This document shows, in pieces, positions 42,611-53,630 of a stretch of DNA of 64,000 nt (its first letter is position 1; each line of letters starts with the position of its first letter). The translations under genes were made by a program, and so were the position numbers. The stretch is taken from contig OX463848.1 of assembly GCA_949825065.1 (NCBI GenBank), forward strand, positions 39,787,380-39,851,379, read 5' to 3'. A model generated the notes under the pieces. That model saw only the letters and a program-made list of their open reading frames with translations. It ran no database searches and was not told the origin of the DNA. This stretch comes from Odontocerum albicorne (taxonomy: Eukaryota > Arthropoda > Insecta > Trichoptera > Odontoceridae).

Positions 42611-43228
42611 GTGATGTTTTTTCTACCTGCTTAACACGTTATTTTTCAACTAATTACATTTCTTATTTAGTCATACATCGTCATACCACATATTTTTTTC
42701 AGTATCGCATTTACATTACATTTTCTTGGTTCCTTTGCCACGACTCCTACTTATTATTGCATTACGTAAGAACAAATGTACATTTATGTACGTTTTTTTA
42801 TGGTTCATAACGTTTCTCAACAATTATTTCCCATTATGACAGCTTGCATTACTGAAAATTCTTTTTTACGATGTTTTACCACAGCGATAAATAACAATAA
42901 GTACGCTCAAAGGCCTGCTCTGGAATGGCCACCATGAGACGCGATGATTGTGATGGTAATTTTTAATTGTCGTTCACCCCATTAATAAATGGTAAAAGCG
43001 TGATGTTGCATGGAAAATAATGGATTCTATTATTAAAACCGTATAATTAATATACCTAATTGCTACGGCTCCCAAACTGACGTTTTGTGCCACACGCTAA
43101 AAAAAGCATCGTTCAAAGGCGATGATTTAATAAAATGTCAATTTGTTCTTTGAATTTGAAGTTTTATTTTTTTATTATGTACAGTATACGGTATTTTATC
43201 AACCACTAAAAATGATAATGATTTAAGG
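42611..43228. other. No recognised feature
   Basis: Unique AT-rich sequence without visible structure. Confidence 0.35.
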
Positions 43229-44004
43229 GTCATTTTTATAGCGCCATTTTATGAGAAGACACCTCAAGGGGGATCTAACTCAGGATTCGAACCCACTTTT
43301 ATTTACATTTTTTTAAATGTGTATTACTAAATAAATATTATTATGTTGTGTGTAAGGATAGGAAGGTGGTGGTTGCGGCCATTAACACGTTCACTGCGTA
43401 TAAAATGTCATGCAGAGATGCTGAAAATTCGCGAATTTTTGAAAACCCATAACTTTGTTAAAAATCAAATCCTACTTTCTATTGAAACATCATATACAAG
43501 TGTATTCCTTCGTGTCTTCAAAAACACATGAAACCGGCGACGAATCCTTATCGGGAGACGTTTATGAGTGCACTCAACATTCAAGGCTATTTTGTATGGA
43601 CACGGGAGCCGTGTACGTCATTTTTATAGCGCCATTTTATGAGAAGACACCTCAAGGGGGATCTAACTCAGGATTCGAACCCACTTTTATTTACATTTTT
43701 TTAAATGTGTATTACTAAATAAATATTATTATGTTGTGTGTAAGGATAGGAAGGTGGTGGTTGCGGCCATTAACACGTTCACTGCGTATAAAATGTCATG
43801 CAGAGATGCTGAAAATTCGCGAATTTTTGAAAACCCATAACTTTGTTAAAAATCAAATCCTACTTTCTATTGAAACATCATATACAAGTGTATTCCTTCG
43901 TGTCTTCAAAAACACATGAAACCGGCGACGAATCCTTATCGGGAGACGTTTATGAGTGCACTCAACATTCAAGGCTATTTTGTATGGACACGGGAGCCGT
44001 GTAC
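43229..44004. repeat. 388-bp direct tandem duplication
   Basis: 43229-43616 and 43617-44004 are near-identical at exactly 388 bp offset, including two 62-codon frames (43343, 43731) that are shadows. The duplicated unit contains flanking DNA plus the left part of a piggyBac-type MITE. Confidence 0.97.
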
Positions 44005-44023
44005 GACGCAGTGAACGTGTTAA
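43770..44023. mobile_element. piggyBac-type MITE, complete copy
   Basis: TTAACACGTTCACTGCGTAT at left and ACGACGCAGTGAACGTGTTAA-type right end (last 20: CGACGCAGTGAACGTGTTAA) give a 16-bp TIR with TTAA targets. 254 bp. The upstream duplicate (from 43382) lacks the right end because the duplication breakpoint lies just inside it. Confidence 0.92.
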
Positions 44024-44850
44024 CTTAGGTACTTCCCCGCTTCTGCATGTGTTCAGAAAAACATTCCAAGAAAATTCGCGTAAATCTTAATCGCGCATAT
44101 TGAGGCATGTAACTTTTCTTAAATTGGAAGATCCGTTCCAAAATATTGAAAACCGTGTAAACTGAGATACAGAACTCATACAAATGTGAAACTAAGGTAC
44201 TAATAAACGATTAAAACGAATCAACCAGCCTAATAAAAATTCAAAAAAGTATTGTATAATAAAACATTTTTAACAATTGATAAAAATATATTTCAATACA
44301 CTGATGCTATCTATTTAATGGCATAATAAAATTTAGTAGAAAAATACAGTAGTTATTTATTATGTTCCTAGTCTGTCTCTCTGCTGCCCTTAACTTCAAT
44401 GCCGAGCTCGTTGGTTGAGGCGAGCGCGCCAAGATCCAAATATCTAATAACCTAGACCAAATTCAAATAATGAGGAAAACAAACGTCTTATAAAAACAAT
44501 CTTAACCGCGTTAAGGTGAAACCACGTAAAAAGAAACCGCATAAATTGAGGGATAAGTGTATCTTGAATTGTTAGTTTTTGGAAGTCGATATCCCATATT
44601 GTTTTATAATTGTTTTTGTGATGTGTAAGACACTTGAGTGTTATTTATTTTCTCAATAAATAAAACTTCCGTAAATAATTTGTCAAAATGTAAAAATAAT
44701 CAAACGGGTTAAAGAATGCTTGTATTGTCTCTAATGAAAAATACAAACTAGCCTCATTAATATGTATTATCAAAATTCAGTTGTAGTCCCGGTGGAATTT
44801 TTTCATTTTAATATGTTTAATGGAACTTGAAAGTATCGTCAGAATGTTAC
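44024..44850. other. No recognised feature
   Basis: Unique sequence; short GC-richer patch at 44370-44440. No family recognised. Confidence 0.35.
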
Positions 44851-44854
44851 GAAG

Positions 44855-45120
44855 CGTTATATATGATCACTACACAATGTGATTTTATATATGAACACTA
44901 CATACATACACTTCACTACACCTTAAGCCGAATGTGTTGCATCACACATCCAAAGATCTTCAAAAGTTTCTTTGTAGTTCGTCTTCCCTTGGTAAACTTT
45001 CTGCGATTTTCTCACCAAATATGTTTTTCTTAACATACTCGTATATATGTACATACTCGAAGGAGTAACTCATCTAATGTTTGCAGCCACTATCTTCCTA
45101 TCCTTATTCAACTGTTGTTT
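44855..45120 (+). repeat. Dispersed repeat family A
   Basis: Body with ttctttgtagttcgtcttcc, ctcaccaaatatgtttttct and gcagccactatcttcctatc. It carries TACTCGTA at 45036, where a sister copy (51.25 kb) has aacatacgcagatg. Confidence 0.75.
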
Positions 45121-45192
45121 TTGTAATAATTTGTATCTGTCATAATCTCTTTTGGATGCGCATTATAAATTGTATTTTTATTATGTTGTTTG

Positions 45193-45677
45193 TAGTTAAA
45201 GCATTAACGTTGTGGAGGTTTAAAGGCATTGCAATTTATTTTTATCAAACACTGTTTATTCCACTTTTTTGTAACGGTATAACCCTACCGGTTTCAAGGC
45301 TTTCACCTCATCTTCAGGGGAGCACAAACAAGACTGAATTATGTTCGAACTGGTACCGATATACACGCTTCAACGGTTGGGGGCTGAGGGGTGAGGGAGG
45401 CATGGGACAATTTCGGCCAAGAGCGGAGAGATTTTTGGGAAATAACTGTTCAACAGATGTTCGGATCTTCTAGGGCCTCTAATCTGTCCAATTTATTTCC
45501 GTTACTACTGATATGTAAGAATTTGGCATCATCGATAGAAAAAGTATGGTTTTTACGGTGACAATGATTAGCCATTTCAGAATAGTGCTCCCCTGAGGTG
45601 AAAACCTTGAAACCGGTAGGGTTATACCGTTACAAAAAAGTGGAATAAACAGTGTTTGATAAAAATAAATTACAATG
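45193..45677 (-). mobile_element. PLE remnant: endonuclease fragment between inverted terminal repeats
   Basis: Outer arms 45227-45315 and 45587-45677 are inverted repeats (tttatttttatcaaacactg against cagtgtttgataaaaataaa), each carrying a hammerhead-like motif that ends GAAACCGGTAGGG. Between them the minus strand encodes a decayed piece of the GIY-YIG domain seen at 22.4 kb (NHTFSIDDAKF / NGNKLDRLEALE equivalent). The hammerhead cores are altered: CTGAAGATGAGG in the left arm, CTGAGG in the right. Confidence 0.82.
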
Positions 45678-45894
45678 TATTTTTATTATATAATATTACT
45701 ATCCATCCCATTATTTTCTAATTAAAGTGAAGGCACTTTGACGTAATAAATAAATTTATGTAGGATAAAAATCTTAAATAATCTAAGATATATAGAATAA
45801 TGAAGACAGTTTTGATGACAAATAAAAGGTTAAAGAAAAGCACTGTGAAAGGCCCATTGTCAAATAGAGTGGGAGACGGTTGCTGTGAGAATCA

Positions 45895-45957
45895 CGTGAA
45901 AAGTTCAGTGCCCTTGAACGCGCTGTATAAATTGTCCTTTTATTGATATTATTGTTA
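45895..45957 (+). repeat. Dispersed repeat family A, terminal piece
   Basis: gtgcccttgaacgcgctgta then taaattgtccttttattgat, matching the 1965-2050 and 51345-51400 copies. Confidence 0.55.
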
Positions 45958-46010
45958 AATTTACAGCAACATCTGTTACTACGAGCACACCTTCGACTTG
46001 ACTACATTTG

Positions 46011-46308
46011 TCACGATATTTTCTTTATTTCTGCATATGATATATAAAAACTGAAGTATGCCGCCAGCTTTTTATCATTTTCAACACATATTTTCGTGGG
46101 CTGTTTGTATCTGTTTAACATGAGATTTTGTCCAAGAACGCATTCATAGTATTTTGCCATGGCTAAACTTGCATCAATATCAAGATGCCCTACATGGCAA
46201 TCTGCTATGTGTGTGGTTGTCAATCCAAGGTCTGCGTTCAGATTCTTCTCCAAAACATCAATCAAACATTTAATCGAGATTGGTTCCAGCTGTTGTTCTT
46301 GGATTCTG
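46011..46308 (-). CDS. Orphan open stretch, possible host exon
   Basis: On the minus strand the frame is open from about 46308 to 46011: HPHSIESRIQEQQLEPISIK, CLIDVLEKNLNADLGLTTTH, CHVGHLDIDASLAMAKYYEC, NRYKQPTKICVENDKKLAAY. Composition is protein-like, unlike the surrounding frames, and a possible splice acceptor (cacccacatag) precedes it at about 46310-46320. No family is recognised. No clear donor or neighbouring exon is visible, and it could be a transposon or retrocopied gene piece. Confidence 0.4.
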
Positions 46309-46594
46309 CTTTCAATACTATGTGGGTGAACAAGTGGTTAAGATCTGTTGTCTAGGCAAGATGAAAACTCGGTCCAGGATCTTGGAAAATTATTTTTTAT
46401 ATTTATGTTAATTATTGAACACTGAAAGAGCAAGGTTAAATATGCTGAGATGTGATATCTCAAGTGGCATGTTTAATATTATGGAATTTTTTTCTTAGCA
46501 TGTACAGTCAGATTCCATTCTGCATTCGTGAAGATCGATATTGGTATCGAAAGGCGTTTTGCTGCAGGTTACAAGTTCAATGTCGCACTGAGTA

Positions 46595-46960
46595 CTACAT
46601 ACATACATTTCATCACGCCGTGTCCCTTGCGCGTTAGGCAGCACTCCAAACTTCAAGTACACAATTTCCGCCTACTATACATTCATACATGTTGTCATGC
46701 ACAATATGCTATTCATATTTTTCACTTTACCTTCTTTCAAAATCTGGTCCATTTGATCTGGCCACGTTTTCTTCGGTCTTCATCTTCCACGCACACCTTA
46801 CGCTTTTGACTTCTATACTCACTTAGTAATTATTTCGTCATTCATTATCTCCACATGTCCAAACCACCTTTAATTTCCTTTCTTCATCTTACATAAAATA
46901 TTTTTTTATCCATACATTAATTTATGATGTCTTCGCTCCGTCTTCTACTTCTTAAGTACT
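46595..46960 (-). mobile_element. Family T RTE-like fragment
   Basis: 3' tail catcacgccgtgtcccttgc and complement of the blocks seen at 8.9 kb (attatctccacatgtccaaa, ttccacgcacacctta). Confidence 0.75.
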
Positions 46961-47120
46961 ATTTTCGCAAATAAATCAATCACAAAGCCTTAAAAATGAT
47001 TGCGCACAGTGATGTGCTAGTGCCAACCTTGCTGTTTGAAAGCGAAGCCGGGATATTGATAAAAGCAGAATAAATACAGTAGAATTGCGTGCATTGCTTG
47101 GAGTATCTGTATTCAATTTT
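46961..47120 (+). pseudogene. RTE-like ORF2 fragment
   Basis: The plus strand reads NKSITKPLKMIAHSDVLVPT then LLFESEAGIL, the block K-x-M-V-H-x-x-V-L-V-P-T-L-L-Y-x-S-E of RTE reverse transcriptases. Opposite in orientation to the preceding fragment. Confidence 0.6.
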
Positions 47121-47204
47121 CAGAATATAACGAAACAACACGTCTTCTGTGGACTACTTGATCTACTACTGAGAGTATAAATATTTATTTATTCAACTCA
47201 TCAA

Positions 47205-47300
47205 TGTAAGACAATCGGGTGGACTTGTTGCTAGGTGGCAATCTCTTCTAACCAACCAGACAAAAGTTACATAATAGTAAAAATAAAAGTGAGATACAAT
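47205..47300 (-). mobile_element. SINE body fragment
   Basis: Complement contains tctggttggttagaagagat then tgccacctagcaacaagtcc, the conserved SINE core. Confidence 0.6.
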
Positions 47301-48135
47301 CAAAAGAAGGGATGGTGGAGAGGGAAGAAAAATCAGGAATGAAACACATAACTATGAAAATAAGAGTTTTTCAGTCGCTTCTTTAAGCATGCCAAGGACG
47401 AGGCGAGTCTAAAATAAATTCGTAACTGGTCCCAGAGTCTCACTGCACGAACAGTATGAGACTTCGTAAAAAAAGAGCGGCGAATGGGAAAGCCAATAAA
47501 CAATCTCTGTTTGAGCGTTGCGCAAATCCATGTTTGAAAAGACGCTGATATTAATTTTCAACTGAAACATCGCCCGACCTTGCGATGGGCGTGGCCGGCG
47601 TGATACATGTCCATATATCCTCTAACGGAAACTTTAGTACCTTAGTTGGTATGTTATTTTAAGCACACAGTGGCACGAAAACAAGATCATAAAGTAAACT
47701 TAAGATTTCATATAAACAATTTAACATGGATTTTTTTGTTACATCATATGTTATGATATGGAGCATTGAATGAAATGACAAAACAATTTAAGATGTGATG
47801 TAACATTTAAGCACTCTTTTTGACCTGTGACAATATGCAATTGGATACAACGAATGACTAATGCTGCAATTCTATAAATATTCTCGCATTAATAGTTAAA
47901 ACTAAACGAGGGTACACGACCTCTTCAAATGAGACTTAATTCTTCTTTAATGCAACTATTATATGATATATAATTCTCATTTTTTATTCTTTGCTTAATT
48001 AACTCGATTCACACGACACTATTTGAGTGATTCGTTCTGGTTAATAGCACATAAGACAGTGGCGTAATAATTTTTATACACGTATATTATTTTTGTTCGA
48101 AATTATTACAAATTTCCCAAGGTGTAAAGAAATGG
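47301..48135. other. No recognised feature
   Basis: Unique sequence; a GC-richer patch at 47380-47620 shows no known motif on either strand. Confidence 0.35.
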
Positions 48136-48320
48136 AGGTTTTAAACGAAATCAGTAAATAGGATATCAAGTAGTTTGTTCATTTTTTAGGTTTTAAACGA
48201 AATCAGTAAATAGGATATCAAGTAGTTCAGGTTTTAAACGAAATCAGTAAATAGGATATCAAGTAGTTCAGGTTTTAAACGAAATCAGTAAATAGGATAT
48301 CAAGTAGTTTGTTCATTTTT
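48136..48320. repeat. 41/53-bp tandem repeat, 4 copies
   Basis: ggttttaaacgaaatcagta at 48136, 48189, 48230 and 48271. The first and last units carry an extra tttgttcatttttt, so the inner units are internally deleted or the outer ones extended. Confidence 0.95.
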
Positions 48321-48449
48321 TTAACTGTCTTAGATTTGAACACATTTGTTGCATTATATTTTTATTTATTTATTTATTTTACACATGACAATAAATATAC
48401 ATCATTTGCGAAAAAACAACAGGTAATTCAATTTGGACACAATTTTAAC

Positions 48450-48545
48450 GGATCTGGGTTTGTTGCCTTTCATTTATCGTGTCCTCAGTAAACTAGGCTT
48501 TTGCCTGTATCTCACTGAGGACATATATCATGAAAAAATAAATTG
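48450..48545 (+). repeat. Dispersed repeat family B
   Basis: gatctgggtttgttgccttt, actaggcttttgcctgtatc, tcactgaggaca. Second copy of the element at 30.02 kb. Confidence 0.65.
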
Positions 48546-48906
48546 ATACTTCTTTCCGATTTTTGAATTTATAAAACCCCGTTGCACATTCTCATCAACC
48601 TGACAAACAGTGACACTCAATTACATGTGTATACATCACGCAAAATCAAACTCCTCACACTTCATATCTCCAGACAGACCAAAAACATTCACACCACAAT
48701 GTACCGCACATAATCATAAAAGTAAAAAATATGTATAAAAAACACAACACTCAAGAGCTCACACAAACCTTTTCCACTAATCATTCCTCTTGCAAGCCCA
48801 AGTACTCGAAACTCCTGTCGCAATAACAACCACGAGATTTAAAATTTATATGAATTTACTATGAATAAGGAAATCTCGTATTTTAATTATTATTCTGAAT
48901 TTATCT

Positions 48907-48941
48907 ATAAATGTTGCAAGGAAGGTCCTTGCAACATTTAT
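48907..48941. repeat. Perfect 16-bp hairpin
   Basis: ataaatgttgcaagga, loop agg, exact inverse tccttgcaacatttat. Confidence 0.96.
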
Positions 48942-48945
48942 CGTA

Positions 48946-49490
48946 AAAAAATATCCATGGTAAGGAACAGTTGTTAAAATACAAAGACTATACAAAACAA
49001 CACATTATTTAACCCATACACTTCCAAAAACATAATATGGCCCCTTACAATCAATATTATTACTGCTAACTTATCTCGAAATATTCTTAGAAAGAAATCG
49101 TAAAATTAGCATTTTATATTTCATACGAATTATTATTTATTTTAATTTATGAAGATGAGCGTGTGTAGGTTTAATCTCACGATTTGATAAGTATAAAAAA
49201 AAAGTAATAAAAAATGTGTGTATTGTGTTGGCGTTTGTTCTTATGTCAAGCGTTAGATTTGTTTTCTCCCTTTTGTTCCTACGCATTCAAATTACAAAGA
49301 GGGAACATGAATTATGGGCTCAATAAAATGTTAGTGCGAAGCGACTTACAAACTTGTAATCTTGATGGGAGCCTAGTTTCAGATAAACGACTGTTTAAGT
49401 TTCGGTTTTTACTCACAAATATTCACCAAGTAATTACCGAATAAAATAGTAAATAAAATCGTTCTACTTATTAAATTTATTTTTATACTA
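48946..49490. other. No recognised feature
   Basis: AT-rich; frame 49214-49444 is unremarkable. Confidence 0.35.
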
Positions 49491-49494
49491 ATCT

Positions 49495-50110
49495 AATATT
49501 TCACTCTGAAATCAGCACGAATCTCCGTAACGTAACCTTATTTATACTTAATAATTCGGACGAATCTCCGTAACGTAACTTTTCACTCAGCAAATGACAC
49601 AAATATTCGTAACGTAACCTTTCACTCAGTAATTTACGCGAATCTGCGTAATGTAACCTTTTACTCAGCAATGGGTAAGAAACTGTGCAACTTAATCTTT
49701 CTCTCAGCAGTCAGCAGGAATCGGCGCCACTTCCTTATTCACTTAGGAATTGGCACGAATCTCCGTAACGCAATAGTTTACACACCAACTAGCACGAATC
49801 TGCGTAACGTAACTTTTCACTCAGCAATCGTTAAAAAAAGCGCAACGTAACCTTTCACTCAGCAATCGACAAGAAACTGCGTAAGGTAGTTTTTATATGA
49901 GCAATTAGTAGTAATCTGTGCAAGGTAACCATTCACTTAGCAATTGGCACGAGTATCCACACCGTAACTTTTCACTCTGTAATTGGCAGGAAACAGCGTA
50001 AAGTAATCTTTCACTCAGCCATTGGCACGAATTTACGTAATGTTACTTTTCATTCAGCAATTGACACTAATCTGTATACCGTAACCTTTCATTCAATCAG
50101 CGACTTAAAA
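49495..50110. repeat. Degenerate 44-bp tandem array, about 14 copies
   Basis: Units approximate cactcagcaattggcacgaa then tctgcgtaacgtaacctt. Strong divergence between units marks an old array. Single related stretches lie at 50260-50290 and 7965-7995. Confidence 0.9.
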
Positions 50111-50364
50111 AATATTACATCTGTCTTCAACGACAAGTGTGCTTAAATCCGATTTTCTTGTCGTTTCCAGCTTCCTTCATCTTTCGCAGTCCATCTGTGA
50201 CGTTTGAAAGTATTTTTTGTCAGTTGTTTTTAATGCGTAAAATATGTTTTAGTAAAACTCAACAATTGGCACGAATTGCGTAACATTTGTCTGGTGGTTG
50301 TAAAAGATTATCATAGGCATTCTACATTCGTATACTTTACAATCAAGAGCCTACATACATACAT

Positions 50365-50600
50365 ACAAACCATTACGTCGTGTCCCTGTTGAGGTAAGCA
50401 GACAGAAGAGACCACCAGACTTGCGACACATATTTTTCTCTTCTTCTACATCCATCCACTTCTCATACAGTTCCTACGATTTCCATATTTTCTTCTTTCA
50501 AAATAACAAACATGCTATCCAACCATACTTTATTTAATCTTCCTCTACCACATCTTCCACTCATATTTGTACTGTATATTTGTTTTGTTAGACTCTAATA
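50365..50600 (-). mobile_element. Family T RTE-like fragment
   Basis: cattacgtcgtgtccctgtt tail then complement of family blocks; ends near tttgttttgttagac. Confidence 0.7.
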
Positions 50601-51105
50601 ATGTTGAATAAATATATTTAAAGGTCTGTGACAAAAACATTAGTTTACTTTCTTAATAACCATATTATTCTTATATATTTTCAACGATCTTTCATCTCAT
50701 GCACCAAGCAACACCTCCTTAATCTCCGTGTGTGGCGAATCGCCTCTACCTGCCCATTGTGGTCCCTGATGTCCTCTTTAATATTCAGTCTCCGCCCTCC
50801 TCAGTCCTTTGCCCTGCGGCACCCAGCACAAGAGATCAGCACTGCAGCTCTTCAGATCTTCCTCTACACAATTTATGGCTTCTCTGAACAATGGATGACC
50901 CACCCACTCGATTCGTCACCATCCAATGAATCCTTCAAGATTTGTACCCAATAAATTTCTCAATAATAGTTCTAAGGCTTAGGGAAGATCTTACAGCACA
51001 TTCCGTAATATTTTCTATCTCCTATCCCTTAAGATTGATATATTGTTTTAGAAAATTAAAACATCTTCAGCATTATCGGAAGACGTAATATTGTTTTTTT
51101 TTTTT
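50601..51105. other. GC-richer stretch, unassigned
   Basis: 50690-50950 has higher GC and partly open frames on both strands. It may be another retrotransposon C-terminus, but no motif could be pinned down. Confidence 0.3.
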
Positions 51106-51109
51106 AACT

Positions 51110-51400
51110 TTGGTCGTTTTTAAAACATTACACACATAACTAAAGCCGAATGTGTTACTATCACATCTCGGTTGATCTACTAAGGTGTATTTGTAGTTCA
51201 TCTTCCCTTGGTAATTTTTTACGGATTTCTACTATGTTTTTCTAAACATACGCAGATGTAGAAAAGTACCTAATCTAATGGCCGCAACTACCACCTTCCC
51301 ACCATTACACTCTTATGGATACTTATTTTGTTAGATCGCCCCTTAGAAAAGTCTGCTCTCTAAACGGCGCTTTATGAATTGTCAATTTATTATTATTTTA
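51110..51400 (+). repeat. Dispersed repeat family A
   Basis: ttgtagttcatcttcccttg, ggccgcaactaccaccttcc and terminal aacggcgctttatgaattgt: a nearly complete copy. Confidence 0.75.
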
Positions 51401-51484
51401 AAAAAATGTGAAATACTCGTATTTTATGAATAATTTACTATTTAAATTCTGTTGATAGAAAAATATTTGTTAAATTAAAGGCGC

Positions 51485-51585
51485 TTGTTTCTTTATACAT
51501 GCATACAAGTTCACAGATGAAACATAATACAGTCATGCAAGTTCACAGATTAAACTTATTATAGTCGTGCAAGTTCACAGATGAC
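51485..51585. repeat. Short tandem repeat, 3 copies of about 40 bp
   Basis: gcaagttcacagatgaaaca-type units at about 51505, 51537 and 51566. Confidence 0.85.
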
Positions 51586-51664
51586 AAGAAACATTTCTAT
51601 CCATGCATACTCGTATACCATTTGTCTCGTCCACGTCTATATAGGCTCTTCCTCGCTTTCCATT

Positions 51665-51885
51665 CAACAATAACTACGTCCAATATGACAATTGCACGCA
51701 AAAAATACTAGTGCATATATCCGTAACATTACAATTGCACGCAAAAAAAAACACAAGTGTATATATATGCCCTAACATGACAATGACACGCAAAAATACA
51801 AGTACATGTACCCGTCATATTACAACTGCACGCAAAAAATACAAGTGCATGTACCCGTAACATTACAATTGCACGCAAAAATCGC
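51665..51885. repeat. Tandem repeat of about 48 bp, 4-5 copies
   Basis: acaattgcacgcaaaaaata then caagtgcatgtacccgtaac; units vary in A-run length. Confidence 0.9.
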
Positions 51886-52580
51886 TGTCCTATAAAAATA
51901 TAATATGCGATTTGTCATGTTCTTCCGTTGGACCGTTCAATTCTTATTAAACATTTTCCAAAGCCATCAATTCGACCTTTTATCTTTAAACAAAATCTCT
52001 CAAGAATGCTATTATTATCTGTCCATAATTGGCAAAAGCGACATTCATTCACGTATGTTTACTCTATTGTGTCAAAACTAACAAACCAAAAGTGGCCAGA
52101 CTCTAAATAACGTTCCCTCCACACGGCTGGACTGCTCTTCGCGAATCCACGCCATTAATTTTGGCATTCTGTTATTCCATGCACATGCCTTATTACCATA
52201 AAATATGTCCGTATTCGTTTTCCTCTCGTCGAACGTATTGTTTATGCGCAGAACCGTCTACAGTACTTTTATTACTGGGCACAATGGTTTGGGCTTTGGG
52301 ATTTATGGTGTTTGAAATACCCTTCTCTGAGATGGCGTCTGAGAATCCTAAATGTAATGAACAAACCTCACTTCGACTGTAAAACATTTGAACTTGAGTG
52401 AATCACGTGCTTTATTAAGTTCGTTTTTTTGTCCTACAAAATATGCCTTTTTTTTATCCTTTGTGTCCTTGCCAGGAAAAAAGTCAGATCGAGCCATGGT
52501 AATTACTGAAAGCATTTTTTTGTATGTAGGGATTGATATTTCAAATACTTAGAGCTTTGAAAAAAACACGTAAATTCATC
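51886..52580. other. Unassigned stretch
   Basis: 52160-52390 has overlapping open frames on both strands (plus 73 codons, minus 64). Neither shows a known motif. Confidence 0.3.
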
Positions 52581-52584
52581 ATCA

Positions 52585-52870
52585 TCATCAATGCTTTATC
52601 TGTAATGAGATAGGCAGAGACCCTAGATCTCCGCTTCGTACTGTCTTGGTATACATCTTGTCATACATCATGTCCTAATATAAAAGCTTTTTACTCTTCC
52701 TTCATTCAGAATTTGATTAATTTGATCATGCCACGTTTTTCTAGCACTACTTGCATAGTTATTTTTCATCATTCATTGTTTTATTTTTCATCATACGTTG
52801 CCGAACCATCCCAATGCTTTTTTTGCATCATAAGGATTGCATTTTCTTTCCATCCGCATTAAAGAAATAA
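52585..52870 (-). mobile_element. Decayed RTE-like fragment
   Basis: taatgagataggcagagacc tail and complement of RTE blocks (ttgatcatgccacgtttttc, ccgaaccatcccaatgcttt), similar to 8.9 and 46.6 kb. Confidence 0.6.
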
Positions 52871-53390
52871 ATTTATCCACGTGATTTTTTTTATTCGTTA
52901 TGCTTTTTACGGAGTAGTCGTGATCATTATATGTCGAGCAAATTGATGGCACTGTAGAAAATATACTTCGCCTCCATTTCTTAGTCTGTAGAATTTCTAC
53001 TAAGCACTTTCACAGTACATAAATCTACCATTGAGATGTTACTGTCACTGTAAACGAGATGTAAAAATAGTCAATGTTGTGCCGATGGCCTTGCTAAAAG
53101 ATTTGATATGCAGTTATCGTCTGCAATATCTCAAATGTTCCCGGAAAAATCAAGGTCATGATTCCCGGAAATAATCAAGGTTTTGGATCCCACTTGCAAA
53201 CATTAGACTACCTGAAAAATAAAGATATCTTAGTCTCCTTGCTCCGCGATGAAATTAGGAACATCCATGATACTTAAAACCATTAGAAAAAAATAATCAA
53301 GAAATGAAACAAAAAATTATCATTCTTTTAAATATTATCTTTTGATCAACATATCATATACACTCCAATAAAACATAACTCCAGTTAAAA
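52871..53390. other. No recognised feature
   Basis: AT-rich spacer. Confidence 0.35.
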
Positions 53391-53392
53391 TG

Positions 53393-53458
53393 AACCCATA
53401 TTTCTACCTCTCATCAGGTGGAAGGATTTCCGCCTGATGAGAGCTAGAAATATGGGTT
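53393..53458. mobile_element. Fold-back hairpin
   Basis: 31-bp arms (aacccatatttctacctctc ... aggtggaa and inverse) with two mismatches, 4-nt loop. Followed by ccaattagtgga, the inverse of the fold-back family end. Confidence 0.85.
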
Positions 53459-53529
53459 GTGCGCTTAAGTCCAATTAGTGGATAAACAAACTAGTTTCTT
53501 ATAAATAAGGTATTTCGGAGTGTTGCACC

Positions 53530-53630
53530 GCGTGGTTTAGCTTATGATGCTGACGTTTCAAAATCGTTGTAGTTTTCACCTTCAGGACCTATTTTGTAGT
53601 CAACTTCGCCATAAGTGGAAGAATAAAAGT
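53530..53630 (-). mobile_element. PLE-like terminal repeat remnant
   Basis: Homologous to 9605-9715: minus strand CCTGAAGGTGAAAACTAC, then GAAACGTCAGCATCATAAGC and the cgcgtgg flank. The hammerhead core is degenerate. Confidence 0.5.

Noticed and set aside
50628..50954. 108-codon gene or RT remnant
   Set aside because: Composition is suggestive but no conserved block could be found in any frame on either strand.
52161..52387. Host exon on one of two strands
   Set aside because: Both strands are open, which is common in short GC-balanced stretches; no motif, start context or splice sites decide.
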